Below are positions 10,350 through 20,076 of a DNA stretch of 64,000 bases, piece after piece (within the stretch, counting starts at the first letter, position 1; each line of letters opens with the position of its first letter). The DNA is from Pseudoxanthomonas sp. (GTDB lineage Bacteria > Pseudomonadota > Gammaproteobacteria > Xanthomonadales > Xanthomonadaceae): assembly GCF_024710765.1 (NCBI RefSeq), contig NZ_JANJUE010000078.1:1-64000 (forward strand), given 5' to 3'. Made by a program: the position numbers and the translations under genes. Below the pieces are notes generated by a model. The model made no database searches. It worked only from the letters and a program-made list of their open reading frames with translations, and had not been told where the DNA came from.

Positions 10350-11297
10350 ATGCCCCCGAAGATTCGCTTCCGCCCGCTGGATGGCCTGCTGCTGCTGGAC
10401 AAGCCGCAGGGCCTGAGTTCCAACGCCGCCCTGCAGGCCGTGCGCCGCCTGTTCCGCGCCGAGAAGGGCGGGCATACCGGCAGCCTGGACCCGCTCGCCA
10501 CCGGCCTGTTGCCACTGTGCTTCGGCGAGGCCACCAAGATCGCCGGCCTGCTGCTCGGCTCGCGCAAGGCCTACGAGACCACCGCCGTGCTGGGCGTGAC
10601 CACCGACACCGACGATGCCGACGGCGTGCCGCTGCGCCAGCGGCCGGTGCCGGCGCTGGCCGCGGGCGACCTGGAGGCGGCGCTGGCGCCCCTGCGCGGC
10701 GTGATCCGCCAGCGCGCGCCCATCTATTCGGCGCTCAAGCAGGGCGGCGAGCCGCTGTACGCCCGGGCCCGGAGGGGCGAGTCGATCGAGGCGCCGGAGC
10801 GCGAGGTCGAGGTCCATGCCATCGAGGTCCTGGCCACCGAGGGCGACCGGGTCCGACTGCGGGTCGAATGCGGTTCCGGCACCTACGTGCGCAGCCTGGT
10901 CCGCGACTTGGGCGAGGCGCTGGGTTGTGGTGCCCACGTGGCCGAGCTGCGCCGCCTGTGGGTGGAGCCGTTCCTGGCCCCGCGCATGTACACCCTGGAG
11001 GCGCTGGACGCGCTGGCCGGGCAGGGCGACGAAGCGCTGCTGGCCGCGCTGCTGCCGGTCGAGGCCGGCCTGACCGGTTTTCCCCGGCGCGACCTGGACG
11101 CCGACGGCACCCGCCGCTTCGGCATGGGCCAGCGCCTGCGCGGGCAGGGGGAGACGGCCGCGACGGTGGCCATCTTCGGGCCGGACGGGCGGGTGCTGGG
11201 CCTGGGCAGCGTGGACCCCGAGGGGACGCTGGTCCCCCAACGTCTGTTCAGCTGGGCGGTCCTGAACACCCCGGGCACGGCGCGGCCCAAACATTAA
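10350..11297 (+). CDS. truB: tRNA pseudouridine-55 synthase TruB
   Basis: TruB forms pseudouridine 55 in the T-loop of tRNAs. The protein is 315 residues from ATG 10350, preceded by GGAG; the frame continues upstream but without similarity. The catalytic aspartate is D47 in [12 protein letters not shown], and [12 protein letters not shown] near residue 180 is the second family motif. A C-terminal PUA-like part follows residue ~240. The gene is the usual neighbour of rbfA and rpsO. Confidence 0.96.
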   Translation: MPPKIRFRPLDGLLLLDKPQGLSSNAALQAVRRLFRAEKGGHTGSLDPLATGLLPLCFGEATKIAGLLLGSRKAYETTAVLGVTTDTDDADGVPLRQRPVPALAAGDLEAALAPLRGVIRQRAPIYSALKQGGEPLYARARRGESIEAPEREVEVHAIEVLATEGDRVRLRVECGSGTYVRSLVRDLGEALGCGAHVAELRRLWVEPFLAPRMYTLEALDALAGQGDEALLAALLPVEAGLTGFPRRDLDADGTRRFGMGQRLRGQGETAATVAIFGPDGRVLGLGSVDPEGTLVPQRLFSWAVLNTPGTARPKH

Positions 11298-11301
11298 AAC
11301 C

Positions 11302-11330
11302 TTGTTTCAAAAGGCCTCGGCGGCTACACT
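11302..11330 (+). promoter_or_regulatory. Sigma-70 promoter of rpsO-pnp
   Basis: TTGTTT (11302-11307) and TACACT (11325-11330) are separated by 17 bases, just after the truB stop and about 110 bases before the rpsO start. In E. coli rpsO also has its own promoter at this place. Confidence 0.6.
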
Positions 11331-11445
11331 ACGCCGCCGGTTTTGCACCGGTATTTCCTTTCGTTCACGGCGAGCCACGCGGTGCTCCGGTCTACTCCGG
11401 TATCTCCCGGCGTTCCTGCAGGCTTCGCATCTCCAGAGAAACCAC

Positions 11446-11706
11446 ATGTCCATCGATACCCAGAAGATCATTGAAGAAAACAAGCGCGGCGCCGCCGACA
11501 CCGGTTCGCCGGAAGTGCAGGTCGCCCTGCTGACCGCCCGCATCGAGCAGCTGAGCGGCCACTTCAAGATCCACAAGAAGGATCACCACAGCCGTCGCGG
11601 CCTGCTGCAGCTGGTCAACCGTCGCCGCAGCCTGCTCGACTACCTGAAGAAGAAAGACAACGAGCGCTACAAGAGCCTGATCGAAAAGCTCGGTCTGCGT
11701 CGTTGA
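11446..11706 (+). CDS. rpsO: Small ribosomal subunit protein uS15
   Basis: S15 is a primary 16S rRNA-binding protein of the 30S platform. The 86-residue length is typical of the family. The frame is intact from ATG 11446 ([13 protein letters not shown]) and shows the conserved [13 protein letters not shown] and [20 protein letters not shown] blocks. In E. coli S15 represses its own translation through a leader pseudoknot; the 110-base leader here could serve that role, but no pseudoknot was resolved by eye. Confidence 0.97.
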   Translation: MSIDTQKIIEENKRGAADTGSPEVQVALLTARIEQLSGHFKIHKKDHHSRRGLLQLVNRRRSLLDYLKKKDNERYKSLIEKLGLRR

Positions 11707-11717
11707 TGCAATACCCC

Positions 11718-11750
11718 ACCGCGGCGCAGCAATGCGCCGCGGTTTGCATT
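11718..11750 (+). terminator. Attenuating hairpin between rpsO and pnp
   Basis: A perfect 10-bp GC-rich stem (ACCGCGGCGC 11718-11727 with GCGCCGCGGT 11734-11743, loop of 6) is followed by a short T-rich stretch. Its place between rpsO and pnp matches the leaky rpsO terminator known in E. coli. Confidence 0.65.
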
Positions 11751-11891
11751 TGAGGGAAGGAAACCTCGCGGCATGTCCCTGAAAGGCATGCGCCTTCCCT
11801 GCAAGACACCGGCCGGATACTCCGGCCAACCGCCGACGGCACGGGCCGCGGGCGGCCCAGAATCCGAACAGGCAATATCCAAGGAAACCAC

Positions 11892-14000
11892 GTGGCAAAA
11901 ATCACCAAAACCTTTCAGTACGGCAAGCACACCGTCACCCTGGAAACCGGCGAAATCGCCCGCCAGGCCAGTGGCGCCGTCATCGTCAAGATGGACGACA
12001 CCGTACTGCTGGTCAGCGCCGTCGCCGCCAAGTCCGCCCGCGAAGGCCAGGACTTCTTCCCGCTGACGGTCGACTACCAGGAGAAGTTCTACGCCGGCGG
12101 CCGCATCCCCGGTGGCTTCTTCAAGCGTGAAGGCCGCGCGACCGAGAAGGAAACCCTGATCTCGCGCCTGATCGATCGCCCGATCCGCCCGCTGTTTCCG
12201 GAAGACTACAAGAACGAAGTCCAGATCATCGCCACGGTGATGTCGCTGAACCCGGAAGTCGACGGTGACATCCCGGCCCTGATCGGCGCCTCCGCCGCCC
12301 TGGCCCTGGCCGGCACCCCGTTCATGGGTCCGATCGGCGCTGCCAAGGTCGGTTACAAGAACGGCGAGTACATCCTCAACCCGACCACCAGCGAGCTGAA
12401 GGAATCGCAGCTGGAGCTGGTCGTCGCCGGCACCGCCAACGCCGTGCTGATGGTCGAATCCGAAGCCGCCATCCTGTCCGAGGACGTGATGCTGGGTGCG
12501 GTGATGTTCGGCCACCGCGAGATGCAGAAAGTCATCAACGCGATCAACGAGCTGACCGTCGAAGCCGGCACCAAGCCGTCCGACTGGACCGCCCCGGCCA
12601 AGAACACTGCCCTGATCTCGGCGCTGAAGGAAGCCGTCGGCAACCAGCTGGCCGAAGCGTTCCAGGTGCGCGACAAGCTGCAGCGCCGCGACGCCATCGC
12701 CGCGATCAAGAAGGACGTGGTGGAACGCCTGGCCGGTCGCGTCGAAGCCGAAGGCTGGAGCGGCGCCGAGCTGTCGAAGGAATTCGGCGAGCTGGAATAC
12801 CGCACCATGCGCGACTCCGTGCTGGACACCAAGGTCCGCATCGATGGCCGCGCGCTGGACACCGTCCGCCCGATCACCTCCAAGGTGAGCGTGCTGCCGC
12901 GTACCCACGGCTCCTCGCTGTTCACCCGCGGCGAGACCCAGGCGATCGTGGTCGCCACGCTGGGTACCGCCCGCGATGGGCAGATCATCGACGCGGTCAG
13001 CGGCGAGTACAAAGAGAATTTCCTGTTCCACTACAACTTCCCCCCGTTCTCGGTAGGCGAGTGCGGCCGTTTCGGCGCCCCCAAGCGTCGCGAAATCGGC
13101 CATGGCCGCCTGGCCAAGCGCGGCGTGCTGGCGGTGATGCCGACCATCGAGGAATTCCCGTACACCATCCGCGTGGTCTCGGAAATCACCGAGTCCAACG
13201 GTTCCTCGTCGATGGCCTCGGTCTGCGGCAGCTCGCTGGCGCTGATGGATGCCGGCGTGCCGGTGAAGGCGCCGGTCGCGGGCCTCGCGATGGGCCTGGT
13301 GAAGGAAGGCGACAACTTCGTCGTGCTGTCGGACATCCTGGGTGACGAAGATCACCTGGGCGACATGGACTTCAAGGTGGCCGGTACCGCCGACGGCGTG
13401 TCCGCGCTGCAGATGGACATCAAGATCGAAGGCATCACCGAGGAAATCATGAAGCAGGCGCTGCAGCAGGCCAAGGCCGGCCGCCTGCACATCCTGGGCG
13501 AAATGGCCTCGGCGCTGACCTCGCCGCGCGCCGAGCTGAGCGACTATGCCCCGCGCCTGCTGACCATCAAGATCCATCCGGACAAGATCCGCGAAGTGAT
13601 CGGCAAGGGTGGCGCCACCATCCAGGGCATTACCAAGGAAACCGGCACCCAGATCGACATCCAGGACGACGGCACCATCGTCATCGCCTCGGTCAATGCC
13701 GCCGCCGCGCAGGCCGCCAAGGCGCGCATCGAGCAGATCACCTCGGACGTCGAGCCGGGCCGCATCTACGAAGGCAAGGTCGCCAAGATCATGGACTTCG
13801 GCGCGTTCGTCACCATCCTGCCGGGCAAGGACGGCCTGGTGCACGTCTCGCAGATCTCCAGCGAGCGCGTGGAGAAGGTCAGCGACAAGCTGAAGGAAGG
13901 CGACGTGGTCAAGGTCAAGGTGCTGGAAGTCGACAAGCAGGGCCGCATCCGCCTGTCGATCAAGGCCGTCGAGGAAGGCGAGGGCGTGCCGGCCGAATAA
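11892..14000 (+). CDS. pnp: Polyribonucleotide nucleotidyltransferase (PNPase)
   Basis: PNPase is a phosphorolytic 3'-5' exoribonuclease and a component of RNA degradosomes. It is 702 residues with the full domain set: two RNase PH-like domains (residues ~1-215 and ~300-545) around an alpha-helical linker, then KH ([18 protein letters not shown], ~555) and S1 ([20 protein letters not shown], ~620-690). GTG 11892 is the start, with AAGGA at 11881-11885. The 185-base leader contains two more short stems, at about 11789-11802 and 11814-11830, which could take part in RNase III-dependent autocontrol as in E. coli; that is inference. Confidence 0.97.
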   Translation: MAKITKTFQYGKHTVTLETGEIARQASGAVIVKMDDTVLLVSAVAAKSAREGQDFFPLTVDYQEKFYAGGRIPGGFFKREGRATEKETLISRLIDRPIRPLFPEDYKNEVQIIATVMSLNPEVDGDIPALIGASAALALAGTPFMGPIGAAKVGYKNGEYILNPTTSELKESQLELVVAGTANAVLMVESEAAILSEDVMLGAVMFGHREMQKVINAINELTVEAGTKPSDWTAPAKNTALISALKEAVGNQLAEAFQVRDKLQRRDAIAAIKKDVVERLAGRVEAEGWSGAELSKEFGELEYRTMRDSVLDTKVRIDGRALDTVRPITSKVSVLPRTHGSSLFTRGETQAIVVATLGTARDGQIIDAVSGEYKENFLFHYNFPPFSVGECGRFGAPKRREIGHGRLAKRGVLAVMPTIEEFPYTIRVVSEITESNGSSSMASVCGSSLALMDAGVPVKAPVAGLAMGLVKEGDNFVVLSDILGDEDHLGDMDFKVAGTADGVSALQMDIKIEGITEEIMKQALQQAKAGRLHILGEMASALTSPRAELSDYAPRLLTIKIHPDKIREVIGKGGATIQGITKETGTQIDIQDDGTIVIASVNAAAAQAAKARIEQITSDVEPGRIYEGKVAKIMDFGAFVTILPGKDGLVHVSQISSERVEKVSDKLKEGDVVKVKVLEVDKQGRIRLSIKAVEEGEGVPAE

Positions 14001-14026
14001 GCCGGTCCTTGCCTTCACGGACAACG

Positions 14027-14051
14027 AAAAGCGGGCTTCGGCCCGCTTTTT
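14027..14051 (+). terminator. Rho-independent terminator after pnp
   Basis: The stem GCGGGC / GCCCGC closes a TTCG tetraloop (14037-14040), extended by A4 before and T5 after it. This is the classic strong terminator form and ends the rimP-pnp operon. Confidence 0.9.
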
Positions 14052-14165
14052 GTTTGTCGCAATGCGGCAAACCGGCCCCGACTTTCGCCATAGGCGCGGC
14101 CCTGGCGGCGGATGGTATTAGTGCGGCTTCCCCCGGCCACACCACCACCACCACCGGAGCCACCC

Positions 14166-15311
14166 ATGACCAGCCGCCGTGACCTGCTCAAACTCAGTGC
14201 GCTTGCCGCCGCCACCGCCGCGATGCCATCGCTGGCCTGGGCCGCGGGCCAATCCGGCAAGGTCGGCAAGGCCGCCAAGCCGCTGGACATCCTCATCCTC
14301 GGCGGCACCGGCTTCACCGGTCCGTTCCAGGTCGCCTATGCGCTGGAACGCGGCCACAAGGTCACCCTGTTCAACCGCGGCAAGCGCCCTTCGCCGGAAT
14401 GGCCGGGCGAGGTCGAGCAATTGCACGGCGACCGCAACACTGGCGATCTGAAGTCGCTGGAAGGACGCAAGTGGGATGTCTGCATCGACAACCCGACCAG
14501 CCTGCCGTTCTGGGTGCGCGACGCCGGCCAGGTGCTGAAGGGCAATGTCGGCCATTACCTCTTCATCTCGACGATCTCGGTGTACGCCGATGGCAGCAAG
14601 CCCGGCATCAGCGAGGCCGATGCGCTCGCCCCGTACAAAGGCAAGGACGCGATGGCCGAAACCCAGGAATCGCTGCGGGCCGACATCGAGGGCCTGTACG
14701 GCCCGCTCAAGGCGCTCAGCGAAGCCGAGGCGCACAAGCAGTTCGGCGAACGGGTGACCATCGTGCGCCCGGGCTACATCGTCGGCCCGCGCGACGAGAC
14801 CGATCGTTTCACCTACTGGCCGCATCGCGTCGCCCAGGGGGGCGAGGTGATGGTGCCCGGTGACGGCAAGGATCCGGTACAGGTCATCGATGGCCGCGAT
14901 CTGGGCGAATGGATGATCCGGCTGGCCGAGGCGCGCACCTACGGGGTGTTCAACGCGGTCGGTCCGAAGGAGCTGTTGCCGATGGATGCGATGTTGCAGG
15001 CCTGCGCGAAGGCGACCGGCGGCAAGGCCACCTACACGCACGTCACGCCCGAGTTCCTGGAAGCGCAGAAGGTCGAGGAATTGCCGATCTGGGTATCCGC
15101 GAAGAGCGGCCCATATGCGGGCTATGGCCAGGTCAGCAACGCGCGTGCGGTGGCAGCCGGCCTGACCTATCGTCCGCTGGAGACCACCATCACCGACCTG
15201 ATGGCCTGGTTCCACAGCCAGCCTGCCGAACGCCAGGCCAAGCTGCGCGCGGGCATCAGCCGCGAAAAGGAATCCGAACTGCTGAAAGCCTGGCACGCGA
15301 CCAACGGTTGA
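14166..15311 (+). CDS. Tat-exported NAD-dependent epimerase/dehydratase-like SDR protein
   Basis: The protein has 381 residues and belongs to the extended short-chain dehydrogenase superfamily. The N-terminus (MTSRRDLLKLSALAAATAAM, then an AWA cleavage site near residue 26) is a Tat signal with the twin arginine at residues 4-5, so the folded protein is probably exported. The nucleotide-binding motif GGTGFTG lies at ~46-52, and Y178-x3-K182 fits the SDR catalytic pair. GGAG precedes the ATG. Substrate is unknown. It is a single-gene unit with a terminator upstream and a convergent neighbour. Confidence 0.85.
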   Translation: MTSRRDLLKLSALAAATAAMPSLAWAAGQSGKVGKAAKPLDILILGGTGFTGPFQVAYALERGHKVTLFNRGKRPSPEWPGEVEQLHGDRNTGDLKSLEGRKWDVCIDNPTSLPFWVRDAGQVLKGNVGHYLFISTISVYADGSKPGISEADALAPYKGKDAMAETQESLRADIEGLYGPLKALSEAEAHKQFGERVTIVRPGYIVGPRDETDRFTYWPHRVAQGGEVMVPGDGKDPVQVIDGRDLGEWMIRLAEARTYGVFNAVGPKELLPMDAMLQACAKATGGKATYTHVTPEFLEAQKVEELPIWVSAKSGPYAGYGQVSNARAVAAGLTYRPLETTITDLMAWFHSQPAERQAKLRAGISREKESELLKAWHATNG

Positions 15312-15348
15312 GGCGGTTGAGCAGGAGGTCGCCTCCCGCCCCGTGTCG

Positions 15349-16443
15349 CTATGACGCGCCGGCGGGAGCGGGGAGGGAAGGCGGCGGATCCGGGACGCGC
15401 CTGGCGGTTGGCTGCGAGCATTCGGCGCGCGCGGCATCGGGTGTGCCGCGTGCGCCGGGCGAAGGAATCGCGAACGGCTCCCGGGACGAAGGCGTCCAGT
15501 CGCGTGCGTAGCCGGCTGCCAGTTCCCGTGCCCTGGCCTGCGCTGGCGCATCCAATTCCGCCAGCAGTTCACCGCTCTGTTGCTCCACCTGGGAGCGCAG
15601 ACCGCCCAAGGCCGCGGGTGCCGACTCCAACTGCCTTTTCAGGTGCAGGTACAACGCCAGCGCCTTGACCTTGTCGGGCCGCACCGCCTGCGCCAGGAAG
15701 TAGCGTCGCAATTCGTTGCGCTGCGGCGAGAGCGCGGATGCCAGGGCAAAGGCGGTATGCAGATCGCCCGAAGCGGTGCCTCGCCAGGCGAGCGCCTCGG
15801 CTTCGCGCCGGTACACGGCCAACGCGTCCAGATTCTCGAGTGTTTCATTGAGCCGGAAGGCATTGCCTACCGCGTAGTGACGCAGCGCCGGCGTGTTGCC
15901 ACCCAGCGCCGCCTGGCGCCAGTAGCGCACGCGTTCGGCCGCGGTCGACAGCGCGACGCCCTCGCAATGCTCGCTCTCCTTGAGCAGGCGCTCGCTGTTG
16001 GCGGCCATCATGTCGCGCATGTTCTGGCGGGTTTCCTCGGACAGGCCGGATCCGGTATTGCTCCTGAGCTGCTCCTGTTGCTGCAGCACCTCGGAGGCGG
16101 CGACCAGCCGGTAGCGGATCTGATGGCAGTACTCGAACTCCGCGGCCAGCCGGCAGGCCGCGTTGGGGTCACCCGCATCCGCGCGCTGCCGCAGCATCGC
16201 CAGGGCATCGCGCAGCGGCGTTTCCAGCGCGGGCAACGGAGCGGCGGAAACCGCCGGCGCCGAGGGGAGCGGGGACACGGAGGAGCCGGAAGCAAGCGCC
16301 TGTCCGGTCGGCGCTTCCGGCGAAGCCGGCGCCGCGGGAGCGCCGGTGGAGCGTCCCTGCAGCCAGCCCAGATACGCCGCGAGGGGAACGAGGATTACGA
16401 CCAGTCCCGACACTCCATACCGCCACCACCGCCTGCCATGCAT
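15349..16443 (-). CDS. Uncharacterised membrane-anchored/exported protein
   Basis: This 364-residue protein is not recognised as a named family. It has one N-terminal membrane segment or uncleaved signal (residues ~9-28), an Ala/Pro/Ser-rich linker to ~70, and then a helical region rich in Ala, Leu and Arg (residues ~75-330). That region holds short motifs such as DPNAACRLAAEFEYC and GNTPALRHYAVGNAF, which look like degenerate Sel1/TPR helical repeats. The C-terminus is proline-rich. It faces the SDR gene convergently and follows the DUF1501 gene on the same strand after 51 bases. The function is unknown. Confidence 0.65.
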   Translation of the reverse strand: MHGRRWWRYGVSGLVVILVPLAAYLGWLQGRSTGAPAAPASPEAPTGQALASGSSVSPLPSAPAVSAAPLPALETPLRDALAMLRQRADAGDPNAACRLAAEFEYCHQIRYRLVAASEVLQQQEQLRSNTGSGLSEETRQNMRDMMAANSERLLKESEHCEGVALSTAAERVRYWRQAALGGNTPALRHYAVGNAFRLNETLENLDALAVYRREAEALAWRGTASGDLHTAFALASALSPQRNELRRYFLAQAVRPDKVKALALYLHLKRQLESAPAALGGLRSQVEQQSGELLAELDAPAQARARELAAGYARDWTPSSREPFAIPSPGARGTPDAARAECSQPTARRVPDPPPSLPAPAGAS

Positions 16444-16494
16444 TCGTGCCGGGCCTCCATGAGTTGCCGGCGCATCATCGCATGCAGCCTCGGA

Positions 16495-17964
16495 TCAATG
16501 TTCCCGGCGGGGAATGAAGCGTTCGATCCGGCCGCGGCGTTGCCAGTCGGGGACTTCGCGGTCACCGGCACTGCCACGAGGTGTTTCCGGTGCCGTTTGC
16601 AGCGCGGGCATGGCGAGCGGCAGGGCCGGTGCGGCCGCGGCCAGATCGCTGCCCTGCACGATGCCCAGTGGCGCATAGCCGGCATAGCCGGGAAACACCT
16701 GCGACAGGTTGGCGTTGCCCATCCGCTGGATCAGGATTTCCGAGATCACCCGCCGGTAGTCGGTGGTGACCGGCACGTCGCCGAAGGTCGGGGACAGGGT
16801 CTCCGGGTTCAGTCCGGGCCAGTTGCCGTAGAAGCGGCGCCCGTTGACCGGACCGCCCAGCACCAGCAGCGGATTGCCATAGCCATGATCGGTGCCGCCG
16901 TTGGCGTTCGCGCGCACCCGCCGACCGAACTCGGATTGCACCACCACGGTGACGCGCGCCATTTCGCCGCCGGCGTTGAGCTCGTTGAAGAACGCCTGCA
17001 ACGCCGAGGACAGTTCCGCGATCTTGTTCTGGTAGTAGTGATAGCCGCTGCCGGCGGTGCCCTGGCCCTCGTGGGTGTCCCAACCCCCCAGATCCAGGGT
17101 GGCGTAGCGCAGGCCGAGGTTGAAGCGGATTGATTGCGCGATGGTCCACAACTGCTGCGCGAACGTACCCCCGGGCCAGCCTGCCGGTGGCGAGCCGTAG
17201 CCCTGCTGGGCGATCAGGCGCAATGAGGCGTCGGCGCGCTGGCCGCTCAGCTGCAGGCCCGTGCGCCCGCTCCACAACTCGCTCAGGGTCTCGTTGAGGC
17301 CACGGAATCCGGCCGGCGAATCGGCGCGCCGTTCCTGCCAGGCGTAGGCGCCGGCATTGAGGCGGAAATCACCCGCACTGCCCATGGTCAGCGCGGCGGT
17401 GGAGCCGAGCATGCCGGCCGGTTGGGTGGTGCCGATGCCCAGTGCGGGCAGCGCGGCGGCGGGCGTGATGGCGGGACGGCTGTCCCAGGCGCGCGTCATC
17501 CAGCCGCTGCCGGTACCGAACTTGCCGGGTGTCCCGAGATCGATCGACAACTGCGCATCGAAATGGCTGCGGGTGACCGAGGTCGCCAGGCCGGCGGCAT
17601 GCACGATGCCCAGATGGCCGCTGTTCCAGAGATCGTGCAGGCCGGTCGCGGAAGGGTGCAGTCCGAAACCGGTGGCCGCGCCGCCGGCCAGGGTCAGTGG
17701 CAACGCGGCGTAGGTGCCGCTGATCGGAATCGACAGATCCGGCCGGGCCTGTTCGTAGAAACCGCGATCATCGCCGGCGATCGGCACGACCAGGTTCAGG
17801 CCGTCCATGCCGCCGCGCAGGAACAGGTGCACGACCGTGTCATAGGGATTGGTGGCCGCGCTCGCTTCCTCGGAAAAGGTGAGGATTGACCCGGCGGCCC
17901 CCACCACGGCGGCACCACAGCAACCCTTCACGAATTCACGGCGGGTCAGGGTGAATCGGCTCAT
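16495..17964 (-). CDS. DUF1501 domain-containing Tat-exported protein
   Basis: The 489-residue protein begins with a Tat signal (TRREFVKGCCGAAVVGAAG, twin arginine at residues 8-9). It then has a DUF1501 domain, whose fold resembles alkaline phosphatase/sulfatase enzymes: FLRGGMDGLNLVVPIAGDD (~48), LDLGGWDTHEGQG (~290) and FGRRVRANANGGTDHGYG (~350) are visible. Catalytic activity is not established for the family. The gene lies 9 bases after the DUF1800 gene on the same strand; this pairing is widespread and suggests a common exported complex. Confidence 0.88.
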   Translation of the reverse strand: MSRFTLTRREFVKGCCGAAVVGAAGSILTFSEEASAATNPYDTVVHLFLRGGMDGLNLVVPIAGDDRGFYEQARPDLSIPISGTYAALPLTLAGGAATGFGLHPSATGLHDLWNSGHLGIVHAAGLATSVTRSHFDAQLSIDLGTPGKFGTGSGWMTRAWDSRPAITPAAALPALGIGTTQPAGMLGSTAALTMGSAGDFRLNAGAYAWQERRADSPAGFRGLNETLSELWSGRTGLQLSGQRADASLRLIAQQGYGSPPAGWPGGTFAQQLWTIAQSIRFNLGLRYATLDLGGWDTHEGQGTAGSGYHYYQNKIAELSSALQAFFNELNAGGEMARVTVVVQSEFGRRVRANANGGTDHGYGNPLLVLGGPVNGRRFYGNWPGLNPETLSPTFGDVPVTTDYRRVISEILIQRMGNANLSQVFPGYAGYAPLGIVQGSDLAAAAPALPLAMPALQTAPETPRGSAGDREVPDWQRRGRIERFIPRREH

Positions 17965-17973
17965 GCGGTTACC

Positions 17974-19836
17974 TCAGCGGGCCATGAATTCGGGGGACAT
18001 CAGGATCAGCGAGACCAGGCTGCGCAGGCGCTGATGGTTGTAGTGGCGCTTCAGGTCGTTGATGGCCCAGGCGTCGGTGTCGGTGATGACGTAGCTGGCC
18101 GGATCGCCGTTCTGGGCCATGAAATCGACCAGTACCTGGCGGCGCGCGGGTACGGGTTGGTAGCCCAGCAGGCGGTTGCACCAGAATGTCACCAGGGTGT
18201 TGGCGGTCCATTGCGACGCGGCGACGCCGCTGCGGGTGGCCGCCACGATCGGACTGAGCGGCACGCCGGCTTCACTGGTCTCGGTCAACCAGTTCAACAG
18301 CTTCCAGGTCATCGCCAGCGAATTGGCACCGGACCAGGCGACGCCGGTGTCCGGATAGCCGTTGGGCGCGGCCCAGTTGTAGGGCAGGTGGCCGGTGAAG
18401 CCCATCCGCCACATGAACTCGTCGCTCTTGTCGTGGCCCACCCGCAGCGTCCAGTCCTGGCCGAGCGCGCGCATGGCCGCCACCGTGGCCTCGAACGGAC
18501 GCCGGTTCTTCCAGCCCCAGCTGTTGACGAAGTCGTCGGAATTGAGGATGTGGCGCAGCACGATCCCGATCTGGTCCGGATGCTGCCAATGGCTGCGGAA
18601 CAGCGCGGCCGCGCTGTCGACCAGCGCCTGCCGCGGCGTGTCGGTGACGAAGCGGCGGATCAGCTTGCGGCAAATGAATTTCGCCACCCGCGGATGGCTG
18701 GCCAGCCGATCCAGCACGTCGCGTCCATCCTTCATCGCCGGCTGTTCCGGATACAGCATCCGTCCGAGCAGGAACTTCGGCCCCGCGTCGTGCCAGGACT
18801 GGCGATAGACGAAGCTGCCGTCATTCTCGGTGGGGAATTCCCAATGCCCGTTCTTCGCCGACCAGCCGGTGAACGCCGCGGCGGTTTCATAGACATCGAT
18901 GTCGGTATAACCGATCGGGTAGGCCGGATCCTCGGGGCACGGCGGCACTTCGAACGGATCGGTGAAGCCGAGATAGTTCTCCGCGCCCAGGGTATGCAGC
19001 TCCAGCAGTTCGCGCGCCCAGTTCTCGTTGGGGCCGGAGCGCGAATTGTTGATGTTGTCGAGGAAGTACAGCATCGAGGTGCTGGTGGCGACCGCCTCCA
19101 GCAGGGTGCGGAAATTGCCCTTGGCGTTGGCGCGGATCACGTCGCGGGTGTAGTGCGGAAACAGCGGGCCGGCGCTGAACTCGGTGACCAGCACGTTGAA
19201 GTGGTCGTGCCAGAAGTTGACCAGCACCTCGCGCAACTGGCGGCGCGAATACACCGCGCGGACGAATGCGGCGCGCTGCACCTCGTTGGCCGGGCGCATG
19301 CGGATGGCGTAGTCGGGATCGGGGGCGACGTGATCGGCCCACAACTGCGGCAGCGATTTGCCCAGGGTGGTGTAGCCGGCGCCAGCGAGCCGGTTTTCCA
19401 CCGCGCTGTCGTCGATCGCGTTCCAGTCCAGCTGCCAGTCGACGTAGTTGGCCAGGCGCTGGCGATCGTCGCCGCCCAGCGCATTGAACTCGGCCAGCGT
19501 CGTCGGCGTGGCGCCGTAGCTGAGCCGGTTCAACATCCGCACCGCGAACGGCGGCGCCGGCAGGGTCAACAGGCGGGGCTCGCTCATGTCCTGCGCGACC
19601 TGGCCGGTCCGGGCCTGACCACGCTCGTCGCTGGCCGGGAGCATGGCGCGTTCGCCGCCCCGCAAACCGTACAGCCGCCGATGGCGCTGGCGCACGGCGG
19701 CCCGCAACGATTCGGCGGTGGGCGCGGAAGGAGGATCCGCGGATTCGGTGCCATGGACCGGGCGGCCACGCTGCGAGACCAGTGGGGCGCGGGTACGGAA
19801 CGCGGTCCGGCGGACCGTGAAGGTTCGGCGTGTCAT
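17974..19836 (-). CDS. DUF1800 domain-containing protein
   Basis: The protein is about 620 residues and belongs to the DUF1800 family of unknown function. The conserved region begins around LNRLSYGATPTTLAEF and includes WHDHFNVL, ARELLELHTLG, the block GWSAKNGHWEF and FICRKLIRRFV. The start is uncertain: ATG 19836 (MTRRTFTVRRTAF) is chosen, but the frame is open to 19911 and no clear Shine-Dalgarno sequence is visible for either start. The N-terminal 80 residues are Arg-rich without a recognisable signal. DUF1501 follows in the same operon. Confidence 0.82.
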   Translation of the reverse strand: MTRRTFTVRRTAFRTRAPLVSQRGRPVHGTESADPPSAPTAESLRAAVRQRHRRLYGLRGGERAMLPASDERGQARTGQVAQDMSEPRLLTLPAPPFAVRMLNRLSYGATPTTLAEFNALGGDDRQRLANYVDWQLDWNAIDDSAVENRLAGAGYTTLGKSLPQLWADHVAPDPDYAIRMRPANEVQRAAFVRAVYSRRQLREVLVNFWHDHFNVLVTEFSAGPLFPHYTRDVIRANAKGNFRTLLEAVATSTSMLYFLDNINNSRSGPNENWARELLELHTLGAENYLGFTDPFEVPPCPEDPAYPIGYTDIDVYETAAAFTGWSAKNGHWEFPTENDGSFVYRQSWHDAGPKFLLGRMLYPEQPAMKDGRDVLDRLASHPRVAKFICRKLIRRFVTDTPRQALVDSAAALFRSHWQHPDQIGIVLRHILNSDDFVNSWGWKNRRPFEATVAAMRALGQDWTLRVGHDKSDEFMWRMGFTGHLPYNWAAPNGYPDTGVAWSGANSLAMTWKLLNWLTETSEAGVPLSPIVAATRSGVAASQWTANTLVTFWCNRLLGYQPVPARRQVLVDFMAQNGDPASYVITDTDAWAINDLKRHYNHQRLRSLVSLILMSPEFMAR

Positions 19837-20076
19837 CGTGGTGGCTGGTTTTCCCCGGAATCGATGCCAGTATTCGGCAAGCGGGGCGAACATGACTGCG
19901 ACCGCGCGCACAGGCCGGCATGTCGATGCGGCCGCTCCTCGACGGCGTGGGCGAAACGCGCCGCGATTCGGCTTGCCACTGGGCGATTGTCCCGGGCGGT
20001 CGCGAATTTTCCCGAACCCGCTCCGGCGGAAGCGGGACGTGCCGGCGCCGGAATGGCCTGATCCCGGCCGGCTGCC

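Noticed and set aside
11667..14024. A 785-codon minus-strand frame opposite pnp
   Set aside because: Same cause: it mirrors the codon pattern of pnp and has no recognisable domain.
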